Shown here piece by piece: positions 1 to 11,494 of a stretch of DNA of 64,000 bases. The notes beneath the pieces are model-generated. The model saw nothing but the letters and a program-made list of their open reading frames with translations, searched no databases and was not told the origin of the DNA. The position numbers were made by a program, and so were the translations under genes. How positions within the stretch are numbered: the stretch's first letter is position 1; each line of letters starts with the position of its first letter. This DNA is from Parapristionchus giblindavisi (taxonomy: Eukaryota > Nematoda > Chromadorea > Rhabditida > Diplogasteridae), in the NCBI GenBank assembly GCA_943737045.1, contig CALSFV010000056.1, positions 124,001-188,000 on the forward strand. The letters run 5' to 3'.

Positions 1-32
1 ATATTGACCGTTAAACTACCGTAATCTTTTAG

Positions 33-796
33 CTGGCGCAAGATCGCGGATACACTCGATTCCAGTGGGACGTGCTCGACTGGAACACGTCGGCCATCAA
101 CTTTTACAAACAGGTACGGTAGTTGTGATTATGGTAAAAGTATGCTAAATATAATGCATTAATGTAATAGATGAACACGGTAATATTAAGTTGGATTAGC
201 CAATTGCGGCAAGAGATGGTACACGGTAGGTTAAGCAATCGATCGGAGGCAGTTGACTAGAGCAAAAGCACTCACGTGCTGCTGAAAGTGTAAAATCAAA
301 TGTATCAATAATTGGTCAAAGTATCCAAGTAGAGCCGGGAAAAAGAAAGTGACAAAAAAGGAAGTTAATGATGAAGAAGTGATTGGTAGTGATCAGTCGT
401 GTGGAGTTTTGTTCCATTTTGGATCTCTTGAGTAGAGGTGATCGAAACCGGTAAGGCCATGTGACTTTCTCTCATCTATATAGATTGTGGGTACGTGATT
501 AACGATTTCAAAGGTCATTTAGGCAGTTATTTGGAATGGTTTTTTTTTACTAATTGACTATTGTGGGTGATAGTGTGACAGATTTTGTGTACGTAATGGC
601 AGTTTACTCAAGCGTCAAAGACCACTGACAGTGTTGCGGCGTAGGGTTTTCAGAGGATTTTGATTGTGATTACGGTATACCCTGAATACGGTAATTGCAG
701 TGTCCGGGCGCGATTGATATGACGGAGACGGAAGGATGGCTCAAGTATCGATTGAATGTGGATGGCATTGCCCATATGGCAAATGGAATTAATTGA
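33..796 (+). CDS. GNAT acetyltransferase, thialysine/spermidine N-acetyltransferase type (3' end, 5' part outside window)
   Basis: Two exons are visible: 33-113 (phase 0, 27 codons) and 701-796, ending in TGA. They are joined across a 587-bp intron with a gtacgg donor and an attgcag acceptor. The first exon reads ...RFQWDVLDWNTSAINFYKQ and the second CPGAIDMTETEGWLKYRL... The block VLDWN-x3-I-x-FY is the acetyl-CoA binding end of the SAT1/SAT2 GNAT family, and the GA-x-D-x-TE-x-EGW block follows it in thialysine acetyltransferases. The expected role is cytosolic transfer of acetyl from acetyl-CoA to a small amine or lysine analogue. The N-terminal two thirds lie upstream of base 1, so substrate choice cannot be judged. 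Confidence 0.88.
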
Positions 797-1030
797 TCGA
801 GATTGAACTATTTATTATTGATTGATTGTCTAGGCGAATATTGAATTTGTAGTTATGTCGTATGTTTGTTCATGTTTGTGATTTTGTAGTAAATCGTTTA
901 ATAGTTTTCTGTGGATGTTTTCCAGTACTGCTTTTATAAATAAATGAGCTATAATGCCTACTGTAATTGGAATAACTGTCATAAGAAATAGAAAAATAGT
1001 TAAGTAATTTTATTCACAAATAAGGATATG
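797..1030. other. AT-rich 3' spacer after the acetyltransferase
   Basis: No coding signal is seen. The stretch holds ATTGATTG-type repeats and an AATAAA-like sequence (ataaataaatg, near 937-947) that may be the polyadenylation signal of the acetyltransferase. Confidence 0.4.
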
Positions 1031-1265
1031 AGAATTGTTTATAACGTATAAGTATCGATTTCCATGAACATTAGAGTTAAAATTATTAGATGTGAAGTTT
1101 TAATAATTATATTTAATATATTAATATTAATATATGTGATTTATGGTGTTTCGGCGGCTACGCCTAATGCCTCTGTCACTATACATTAGCGTAGGGAGAG
1201 CAGGAATAAAAATAACAAAAAGAGATGAGCACAATTAGGAGTTGCTATCTTTTGCTAATCCTCTT

Positions 1266-1342
1266 CGGGGAGTCGAACTTTCTTGCCGACCAACTGGCCG
1301 GTTTGATTGTCCAAGCTCTTATCCACTACGCCATGGGTCCCT
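1266..1342 (-). other. tRNA-like unit in left arm of element A
   Basis: On the minus strand the A-box-like GGCGTAGTGGATAAGAG is followed about 45 bases later by the B-box-like AAGTTCGACTCCCC. The segment between them is long, as in tRNAs with a variable arm. I could not fold a convincing acceptor stem, so this is called tRNA-derived rather than a tRNA gene. Confidence 0.55.
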
Positions 1343-3477
1343 GTTATGTGAAACGTTATTGGTTCAACATATACTCACTTGAACCTCCACATATGTGCCG
1401 ATGTATGCCTCCGCCCCTTTCTGGTGGACCCACTACATATACCGATTTTGATTCCGCCCATTTAACTTCGCGGGCTTGGACACCAGATGCCAATATGTAC
1501 ACACCCAAAAATCTTTATTAATTCTAGCGAGAAGACCACCAGATTTCGCATCTTCAGAGAAACGCTTGCAACATCCTTCTGAAGTAGTAGATGAACCGTG
1601 ATGATGTCAACGACCTTCTGCTCACGCCATCAACGAAAGGATGATTGAGCCTGTCGTTGATTCTGAAGTTAAATTGGATTCAACGATTCGGCCTTTCCAC
1701 AAAGACCACCAAGGTACCTTGGAGAGAAGCAGCACATCGGTGATTGATATATGTCCTCGTCGAAGACGGGAGACCGACGTCCTGATCGGCGACAGAAGAG
1801 CGACGTAGTCGTAGACGCCAGATGACCCACGGTACCTGACTCTGCAATGAGTTTCAAATGAAGTAAATGAATGTTCAAACTACAAGAAAAACTCTCCTCA
1901 TGGGTCCTAGTCGTTGCGTCATCTTGTATCATCCTTCGCTGCTGCAGAATCCCCTACGTCGATTATGACCATCTTTAGAAGACGTTGGTTGAATACGACG
2001 AATCGACCTATAAAATGAATAATAGATTAGAATAGATGCAATGTTTAGACCTTTGCCAATGTTCTCATCACTTTGTACACTTTTTAGTCTCTGCCAATGG
2101 AACGCATTTAATGATTAAGAGAACGTTGACAAAGGTTTATGTTCCCCTATATTCATATATTCATATATACAGAAATATTGCAATATGCATTCAATAGATG
2201 CTGTATTCAAAAGTACCGTAAAGAAAAGAAACGTCTCTAAACTGCTTGCACAATCTCTCGCTTACTTCTTCGCTTCTTTTTCAACTTTCGAACATGGTAT
2301 AATTCAATAATGCGTACATAAAGGCAAAGATAAGATGTACCAGTCTGCGAGGAAGAACGTCTACGACCATCAGTCCCTGGGTTCTGCGCAACAGAGTTCG
2401 TCCTTCATTGAGGTGGTCCAATTGACCTTCGTAGATATCCTCTCCGAATGCTGATGGTTCTGAAAATGATGTGAATGATTTGTAGAAACCATAGACAGAA
2501 ATGAACGAGGAACGACATTGTAAAGATCAAAGATCAACTTGCAAAAAAAGGACAATAGGGGAAACGAGCGGAAAACAACCGAAAACTGCAAATGAAATGA
2601 ACATGAATAGGAACACGTGGGCTACGTATGATAATGATCATATGCAAATTTTCGAACAATAGATGAATGGATAGACAAACAACTGTGATAATATATGCAA
2701 ATTGAATTAACAAAATGATCGATAGAGACAGAAAGGAGAAGACAGAGGGAAAGGAGGAGTGATGATAGAGAGAGAGAAAGGTGGGAGGCCACAGTCAGGA
2801 CCGTCAGATCGGTTACACTGACGTTCTGGTGGACGAAGTAAGTGACAGAGGGGACATGGGGCAAAAGATCAAAGATCAACTTGAAGAGGCGTACAACAAG
2901 GAGAAGACAGGAAAGCGAACAATGACTTCATACGAAGACAACAAAAATGGGGAAACAAAATGTGGAAAAATGTAAAAATGTAATCTGTGCTCATATGCAA
3001 AAAGAAGAGGGAAGGCATAGGGAATAACAGAAGGAGAGGGAGGTACACAGCAAAATTACGAAAACAACTATAGTAGCACGTGCTCACGATGAGATTGGCG
3101 GGAAGAATGAATAAGGAAGAGTGATTCATAAACATTATCGATCGTAGATCATGTTCACATGCTCCGTCTTTCCTTCCTTGTACTCTCTCAACTATCCATA
3201 CTCTCTCATTCTGTCTCTATCTCTGTCTGTACTCTCTTCTGTCTGGACACTCTCTCCTCAGATCAAACAATCATCTCATAACAATAGGATGATACTTTGA
3301 TCAGAGTGATCTACCGTCGATTGTGTTTATCTAACATTGGTTCCCTCATCTCTCTGTCATTTCCCCGCCAAGTTCAACAGAGGCACGTGTCGCTACGTTC
3401 TTCTCTTCGTGCTATTTCAATCAATATTGATTTAGTATCCTTTATCCACCATTCTACCTCTGTATTCCTCTACCTTT

Positions 3478-3560
3478 CTCTCTCTCCCTCTACCTATGCT
3501 TCTCTCTCCCTCTACCTATGCCTCTCTCTCCCTCTACCTATGCCTCTCTCTCCCTCTACC
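3478..3560. repeat. 20-bp tandem repeat (CTCTCTCCCTCTACCTATGC unit)
   Basis: About four units occur in a row in the loop-proximal part of the right arm of element A. The matching left-arm region (about 2690-2780) has only a GA-rich counterpart, so the array expanded after the palindrome formed. Confidence 0.75.
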
Positions 3561-4945
3561 TCCCTCTCCATGCCTCTCCCAATCATTGTTCTCTCTTTCC
3601 TATTTGCATACATTGTATTTTGGTTGTCTATCCATTCATCCATTTTATTCCAATTAGCATATGATTCATTATCATACGTAGCCCACGTGTTCCTATTCTT
3701 GTTCATTTCATTTGCAGTTTACGGTCGTCTTCCACTCGTTTCCCTTATTGTACTTTCTTGCAAGTTGATCTTTGATCTTTACAATGTCGTTCCTCGTTCA
3801 TTTGCTGCCTCTCGTTTCACCAAATCATTCAAATCATTTTCAGAAGCATCAGCCTTCCGAGATGGTGTTTACGATGGTCAATGGGACAACATCACGTCAT
3901 TCTGTTGGGAACGAACCATGGATTTGGATTTTGATGATCGTGGACGTTGCTCCTCGCAGACTGGTAAGCATCTTATCTTTAGCTTTATGTATCACACTAT
4001 CGAGTTATGCCGTAATCTAAAATTTCAAAAAATAAGCGAAGGGTGAAGCGAAAGAGTGTGTGAAAAACGTTTCTTTAATATACGGTACTTTTGAACACGG
4101 CATCTGTTGAATACATACTGTAATATTTCTGAATATATGGGAATAGAAATCTTTGTCAACGTTCTCTTAATCATTAAATTATTGTATCTATTGGCAGAAA
4201 TTAAAAAGTGTGCAAAGTGATAAGAACATTGGCACAAGTCTAAACATTGAATCTATTCTAATCTATAATTAATTTTATAGGTCGATTCGTCGTATTCAAC
4301 CAACTTCTTCTAAAGATGGTCATAATCGACGTAGGGGATTCTGCAGCAGCGAAGGATGATACAAGATGACCTGACGACTCGGACCCATGAGGAGAGTTTT
4401 TCTTGTAGTTTGAACATTCATTTACTTCATTTGAAACTCATTGCAGAGCCATGTACCGAGGGCGTTCTATCGTCGACGATTACGCCGCTCTTCTGTCGCC
4501 GATCAGGACGTCGGTCTCCTGTTGTCGACGAGGGCATATATCAATCACCGATGTGCTGCTTCTCTCCAAGGTATTTGGTGGTCTTAATGAAAGACCGAAT
4601 CGTTGAACCCATTGTAACTTCATATTCAACAACAGGTCCAATCATATTTCGTTGGTGACGTGATCAGAAGGTCGTTGACATCATCACGGTTCATCTACTA
4701 CTTCAGAAGGATGTTGCAAGCGTTTCTCTGAAGATGCGACATCTGGTGGTCTTCTCCCTAGATTTAATAAAGATTTTTGGGTGTGTACATATTGGCATCT
4801 GGTGTCCAAGCCCGCGAAGTTAAATGGGCGGAATCAAAATCGGTATATGTAGTGGGTCCACCAGAAAGGGGCGGAGGCATACATCGGCACATATGTGGAG
4901 GTTCAAGTGAGTATATGTTGAACCTATTACGTTTCACAAAATAGG

Positions 4946-5019
4946 GGCCCATGGCGTAGTGGATAAGAGCTCGGACAATCAAACCGGCCGGCTGGTCGGC
5001 AAGAAAGTTCCACTCCCCC
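4946..5019 (+). other. tRNA-like unit in right arm of element A
   Basis: This is the mirror copy of the unit at 1266-1342: ATGGCGTAGTGGATAAGAG followed by AAGTTCCACTCCCC. The B-box has one substitution (G to C in TTCGA) relative to the left copy, so the arms are evolving separately. Confidence 0.55.
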
Positions 5020-5226
5020 AAGAGGATTAGCAAAAGATAAAAACTCCTAATTGCGCTCATCTCTTTTTGCTATTTTTATTCCTGCTCTCCCTATGCTAAT
5101 GCAGAGGCATTAGGCGTAGCAGAGGCGTAGTATTAATATTTTAAATACAATTATTAAAACTTCACATCTTATAATTTTAACTCTAATGTTCATGGAAATC
5201 GATACTTATACGTTATAAACAATTCT

Positions 5227-6985
5227 TTTATTATATTACATATTAGATGAGAAAATTCTGCTTTGACCCACCTTCTGTATTCGTTATGCTGATAGGAATA
5301 AAGTAAACTGTAAAGTATAATAAAGTATTGTTATCACAATTATTAATATAATCTATTGATTGATCATCACGTATATATAATTTGTAATAATAGCGCATAT
5401 CACTAATTCCTCCTTCGTTAAAAACACCAAACAAACTACTTTTTTACAATTAATTTACGGCGGTTTGGTTTCCGAAAAGGACAGAACCAATAGTCAAACA
5501 TATTATAGAAAATTAATAATACAAAAAGAAAGATACTTTTACGCCAAAGCAAATGAATTAACATTCGATAATTCCCATAAAAATCAATAAATATCTAAAA
5601 TTACATAACTTCTCATCGTACATCAAATCGCTTGCTCGCTTGAAAAACCATCATATATGCAATTACAAATTAACTAAAATTTTAATTTCCAATTTTTCAC
5701 ATTTATCAAAATACGGAAAATATCTTATACAATGGTCTAAATTATTTACAATTAATTATTATAAATGCAATTTTAAAATTAATTAAAATTTTAATTATTA
5801 AAATTCGTGTCATTTTATGAAGTTATCCCCGCCCGCCACCCGTCTTAATAGTGTTCTCAATTCGGATCGCGAGCGCGGATGACTCTCTGCGTCTCTACCC
5901 ATCGATCTATTCTCGTGGTCTGTCACTGATCTAGCATTGAAAGGGAGTCGCTTCCTATCTTGTAATGAATACTACAGGTGATTTCCCACGTGATTAGAAG
6001 GTGAATAACGGGATAGCCTTACCTTTATTACTTACAACTATCTTAACTATCTTAACTATCTTAACTATTTAACTATCTTGCATCACAATACGTTGTACCC
6101 AGTCTTGTACTTGTTCTCATAATATCGGCCAATATACTTCAAGTTTTTTTTAAATGTGAGATTTATCTTCTTTTAATAGAACATATCAAGTGAAATTCAA
6201 CAACTTGTAAGAAAAACTGTCGAAAACCTTTATTTTCGCCCATTGTTTGAAAAATTGTGGAAAAAGATCAAAGATCAAACTTCAGCATAGTGTAAATACT
6301 TTTGTGAACATCCCTAACATATTGGAGCTTTGAAAATACGAGATTTAATCAAAAGAGACACAGGAATGAAGAAAGTACAATTTGGGGGCTGAAATTTACA
6401 TCCCCGCTACAGTTTGAAATCAGAGCCATTCCGATTATTTCCCTGTACAGCCCGAGTGTATGTCTCCACTCTCACGATGTTTCAGAAGAACAGGACTTTT
6501 CACTAAAGAATAATACGTTTTCAAAAAGTGTACTTAACTTGCGTCACCTCTAATCATCAGTAAACTATAGCTTAATAACACCAATGATGGATATATTATT
6601 TGATAAATTCTGTTCATTGACTTCAAAGAGCTTGATTGCTCTCCTCGATCAAAATATATAAAAATGAAAAAGTGTAAAATGACTTGGCCGATATTGTATT
6701 TAAAACAAAATACTTTGAAAGTAATAAAGCCAGTTCATGATCAACTCTCAAGGCATACTGTACCATGTATCGTCAAACTTTTGAGTAGGCATTCTGATAT
6801 TTCGCGCTGTTCAAAACACTTTTCCCTCGTTTTTCGCGTTCAGTTCAAGTCAATTGTTTTTCTTTTCTATGTAATACGATGTAATGTACGTGTATGCAAG
6901 TAATTGCACAATTTAATCGCTGTTCTTATGTTAAAATCGACCTGTTCTTGATTTTTAGTGTTCGAAATCGTTCAATTCTCAGATA
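5227..6985. other. AT-rich spacer upstream of METTL9
   Basis: No exon with good splice signals was found on either strand. A short GC-rich patch sits at 5826-5900, and tandem 10-mers (cttaactatc) lie at about 6040-6075. The stretch ends in ttcaattctcag at 6971-6982, an acceptor directly before the METTL9 start, as expected for spliced-leader addition. Confidence 0.5.
6971..6985 (+). promoter_or_regulatory. Probable spliced-leader acceptor of METTL9
   Basis: TTCAATTCTCAG ends three bases before the ATG at 6986 and no in-frame coding exon is seen upstream. Trans-splicing of a leader is the simplest reading; a cis-spliced 5' UTR exon would look the same. Confidence 0.45.
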
Positions 6986-9900
6986 ATGCGGCTGAAACGC
7001 GGCGAGTCCTGGTCAAATATGCTGCTGGCGCGTGAAAGAGCCATTGCGGGCGCTCACGTCAACGACCGACTTGATTGGTACCTTCCCAAGTAAGGTTTTG
7101 ACCTATTTTACGACTACATACTGGTTTCTCATCGATTGAACTGTTATCATTGATCCTTTGGCGTAAACCTTTGTTATCATTCGATGTTTTAAAAGTACGA
7201 ACATGATAAAGACCCACAGAGTGGAGAATCACTGGTCAACAAACGAACATACGAAATTAACTACCGTAATCCTAATTTTGATTTGTTCGCTTCGCGTATC
7301 CCTGCGACCAATAATAGCAATAATACACAATGTGTGGGTGTTGCCAAGGTGATCAAAATACATTGGTCGATCTCGAACAGATAGCAAAACCGCTGTACGG
7401 TTGATCTACAAATCAATCAATATGATTGCAGTATGGACCGATTGTCGCCAAGAGCCGCCAGTATCTTCGTATTGTCTAATCTGGACACAGAAACACAGAT
7501 GTTCCTAGATGACTCATTGGCTACGACTGAATCGATGTGTCTGCAAGTAATCGATTATCGATTAGTTGTATTTCAAGTAGATCAAATATTTGCATATGTG
7601 CGTTTGCTAGTTTGTAGCTCTTTTGGATGTCCTAGGTCTGTTGGTTTTCTTTGAGCTGGCTATACGATATAGTTGTATAGCATTCATGAGGCCGAGGAGA
7701 AATGTCATACATTGTTAAACAGTTCGTCCATCTATACTATATTTGTGTATGCATTGATGTCTGATACTTTTGACAGCGCTACTATAATTTACTATTGTAA
7801 TGATCAAGTTCTTAGGCATTATAATGACGCTTAACTGCTCCCGTGAGAGCATTCATGATCACGCTACTGAGAGGGACATCAATACCCCACATAATTTTAG
7901 ATTAAAATAAAATACGAAAAAATGAATAACTACGATTAATATTTAAAAGTATAATAGGATTAATGAATGATATAGTCGACAGATATAACAAGAATATAGT
8001 TAGACCAATCGATATTCAAGATCTGGTACGCGATGTCATCGGCGCTTCTCTCTATATTCTTCACGAAGACCAATCTGAATGGACTACTCGGCAGGGGTGG
8101 GATGTTCCTCTTCTCCACTGACCACATACGAACCTTCCTGTCCGTGCCCACCGAATGGAGCAGCAGAGGACACAAGGTGAGGACTAAAGTCCGGTTCCGG
8201 TACCGGTTTTTGGATCTGGGACTTCTAAATACCGGTTCCTGTACCGATTCTGTGTCTGGAGTCTATGAGTCTGAGTGTGGGGGATTACTGTGATTCATCA
8301 GCATGCCATATGCATACTGTTTAGCGTGTATAGAAGTTACTAAATGTTTTATCGGTATCGGTCGAAACATGCAGTGTTGTTTGTAAAGTTGTAAATTAAC
8401 AGTTCAAAGCATAGAGCAAATTTTAAATAATTTCAACTGTTGTCACATTTATGGAGTGTAAAATAAATAAATAAATGATATTGATTGCAGTTGCTCGATC
8501 TGGGATCAGGCGATGGCGGTGTGACACAGCATCTGGCGGCTCTGTTTGAGGAGACACATGTGACGGAAATGTCCACGGTGAGTGGGAGGGATATTGAAAG
8601 GCTCGGGGGTTTCAAAACTAGTGTACTTGCGCCATGCTTGACTCGAAATTTACTGGTAACTAGGCTTCGAATATAACGAATTAGTACTGTAAGTTTAACT
8701 ACACATCCCAAGCTAATTTGAAACTCGTCGCCTGCCAGAAACTTTGCTGGAAAAATCCTTCCCCATTTATCCTTTAGTTAAATCGTATTACCAAACCTAT
8801 AATGTGTTTAGAGAGACACAAGAGACTATATGATTATCGAGAGTACCCATAGTACTTTAGAGAATTCGGTTCATCGAGGCGCCATGTGATTTCACTTTTC
8901 AGTTTTACTATGTAGTTTTGAGATTGTTTAGAGATAAGTGGTTCAGTGGTTCAAACTTCACGCAAATGCTATGCACAAACCAGTATGTGGAGGAGATCTT
9001 TTCTAGATTAAACAAAATTGTTATGCAATTTATTGATTGGTTGGTTAATCATCGCTTGATAAATCAATGAATCGATATTCATTCAGATGATGCAGTGGCG
9101 TCTGCGCCAACGCGGCTACAAGGTCATCAACGCGAATGAATGGTTCAAGAGCCCTCATCAGTGAGTGTGTGGTGTGGTGTGGTTATTGGGAAACGTCGCC
9201 TATCGTAATTTCAACAGAATTCCCAACACGATATCAGATACTTAGAAACGGAAAATGTTTGGAACGTTTTATTGAGAAAAAACGATAGTATTGCTTTAAG
9301 CAATTTGGTTATAATACATTTGTGGGCTGATATTAATATTGCTATGATATAGGATCTGTAATTTAGATACTCACTCATATCCGCCCTCAATCTCCTCGAT
9401 CGCCACTACAGTCCCAAGCTGCTCCTGAGCCAGCTGCATACGTGAGTTTTCTAAAGATTTTATGCCCTATTATTGCTACAATAGGTCACATTTTATATTT
9501 CTGCTAAAATTGTTACACAATTTCATATTTCCAGTTAATTGTTACTTGATTGCAGTAAGGCCCGTCAGAGCAACTGCCTCGTGCTGCTCTCGCTCGTTCT
9601 CCCCATCAAGCCGTACGTGGAGTTCCATCCGAACGGAACCAGCTACAAGCCAGGTATACGGTAGTCTGCATTAATTTATTGTCTTTCATCGATCTGTCAA
9701 GAGCTATTGATTGCGACCCTGTAAAACGATTACTGCTTTCAATCAAGTGTATTGCAATTAATGAATCGCTTAGATTTTATTAAAAATCTCCATATCAGAA
9801 AAGTGGGAATTATGTGGATCTAACTTCTGACCGGGAAGTTATGTGTGAAACATCAATTATCGATTGTAGATCATTATCTCCAAGTAGCTGGCCGTTCACT

Positions 9901-10018
9901 TGAGGAGCAAGTCGGATCTCTGATTGATGGCGAGTTTAAACTGGCCGGATTCCAGGTAATCATTGATTTATTCGGCATATTGTTATTTTGTTTTTATTAT
10001 TAGCTATAGCTAATAATA

Positions 10019-10103
<85 letters not shown>

Positions 10104-10788
10104 AAAATAATATAATAGTTATTCAGCACCATGAGAAAACCAGCGGCTGTTTCAGTGTTTCATGGAAGCTTGATTTAGGGTTGAAACCAGAATGTGACTC
10201 GTTCATTCGAATGAACTGAATTTGAATTTATTTCGTAAATATTTTGCTTATTCTCTATTCCATCAGAATTAAGAACTGTGTGGGTATAGGCTTACGGAGT
10301 TCCATGCACATCTGATATATCGTAATCATGTCTACTATCTCTGATTTGTAGGTGGAACGATGGACGAAACTGCCATATCTGTGCGAGGGCGATATGCACA
10401 AGGTGAGTGCGGGTTTCACCATTCTCATAAGGCGATCAGTTGGGATTTCCTATGATATTATTGTGGCTAACGATCCTGTTATCCTAATCACTTCTCTGTT
10501 ATAGGAAGTCATGACAAAGTCAATCCATATTTAGTAACACAATCAAAGCCATGCTACCGGTGATTTATGAAATATAATTCATTTAATTCATTCGTTTATT
10601 AAAATCGCAAATCGCAGCCATTCTATCGCTTGGACGACGTGCTCTTCCTGCTTCGTCCTATTCACGGAGAGGGAGTCGGAGACTCTTACGTCGACGTTCT
10701 CCATCAGAATCCATCATCATCGTCTACTGTACACATCACGGAGATCCTCAGCGAGGGACCTCCCGTCGTCGTCCACAATGAACTATGA
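6986..10788 (+). CDS. METTL9: METTL9 (DREV) protein-histidine N1-methyltransferase
   Basis: Ten exons join in phase to 338 residues: 6986-7089, 7432-7546, 8021-8176, 8491-8577, 9087-9160, 9367-9441, 9556-9653, 9870-9955, 10352-10402, 10618-10788. The SAM-binding motif LLDLGSGDGGVT is at residues 126-137. The family blocks NGLLGRGGMFLFS (exon 3), CLVLLSLVLPIKPYVEF (exon 7) and LPYLCEGDMHK (exon 9) match vertebrate METTL9 in order and spacing. Known METTL9 methylates the HxH motif of substrate proteins at N1 of histidine. Length is close to the ~318 residues of the human protein; the last exon adds a tail of about 35 residues (DVLHQNPSSSSTVHITE...) not known from the family. Intron 8 holds an (AT)n tract. 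The start is chosen because the acceptor at 6982 directly precedes this ATG. Confidence 0.95.
10020..10099. repeat. (AT)n microsatellite in METTL9 intron 8
   Basis: An uninterrupted AT dinucleotide run of about 80 bp, with no coding or splice role visible. Confidence 0.98.
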
Positions 10789-11494
10789 TTATTGATTGAT
10801 TGAGTGACCTACAGTGATCCCGGTACTATTGATTTTTTGTGAAACCTGCAGTATGATTTTGTGTCATGCAAAGATTGATCTTGATCGAATGAAGTCTAGG
10901 ATTGAAATGCCCTTTTGTGAATCAGACAGTATAATAGCTGTGATTGGATGTTTTTTAAATATTTTTTTTATAATCAGATTAAGCCCAAATATTAATAATA
11001 TTTTTTCACTGTGATACGATTTTTTGAAATTGTGCAGTATTTCAATCGATATGACTTTAATGTGCATGCAAACCTATACTTGTACACTATAACCTCTTCA
11101 TTTATTGACGCCTTATCAGAGTAGAAAACTTGTACAGTTACGCGTGAATATTGATTTTCTTGGTTGATTATTGATTTTATACGATAATTTTTGTGCTTGA
11201 ATTGAAAATTATTCACTTTTGCTTGGTATTTTGGTGCAAGAATGGTTGTTGAATGATTTAATGATAAATTGTTTTTTTTAAAGAAAATGTGACTTCGTAT
11301 GCACTACATATTGTATATTGATCCTTAATTTTTTATTGATCGGACGCTGTTGTGCGATAAAAATTCTTACGTACAATAATGAAGTTTTGGTGTAGAAAAA
11401 CCTGTAGACAGGGGTGGATAAGCTAACCAATAGAACAGACATTTCACATGCTTTAAAATATGAATAATGGAGGAAAATATTATTGATTGGTAAT
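10789..11494. other. 3'-to-3' spacer between METTL9 and the ZC2HC1 gene
   Basis: About 700 bp of AT-rich DNA lie between two convergent stop codons. It contains short poly-T and poly-A stretches and no convincing exon. Both 3' UTRs must lie here. Confidence 0.6.

Larger units (their letters stand above)
1031..5226. mobile_element. 4.2-kb palindromic (foldback) element A
   Basis: The left arm (about 1031-2690) is repeated as reverse complement in the right arm (about 3620-5226). For example agaattgtttataacg at 1031 mirrors the text ending at 5226, and cacgtgggctacgtatgata near 2613 mirrors 3675-3695. The arms are about 1.6 kb and diverged by point changes and small indels; the central kilobase is unique apart from CT-rich runs. 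No transposase is recognisable, so it looks non-autonomous. The long open frames inside (such as 3297-4046) are low-complexity artefacts. Each arm carries a tRNA-like unit that reads outward. No clear target duplication was found at these ends. Confidence 0.85.

Noticed and set aside
3297..4046. 249-residue open frame inside element A
   Set aside because: It runs through CT-rich tandem repeats and one palindrome arm, is Ser/Leu-rich, and has no family match; it is compositional.
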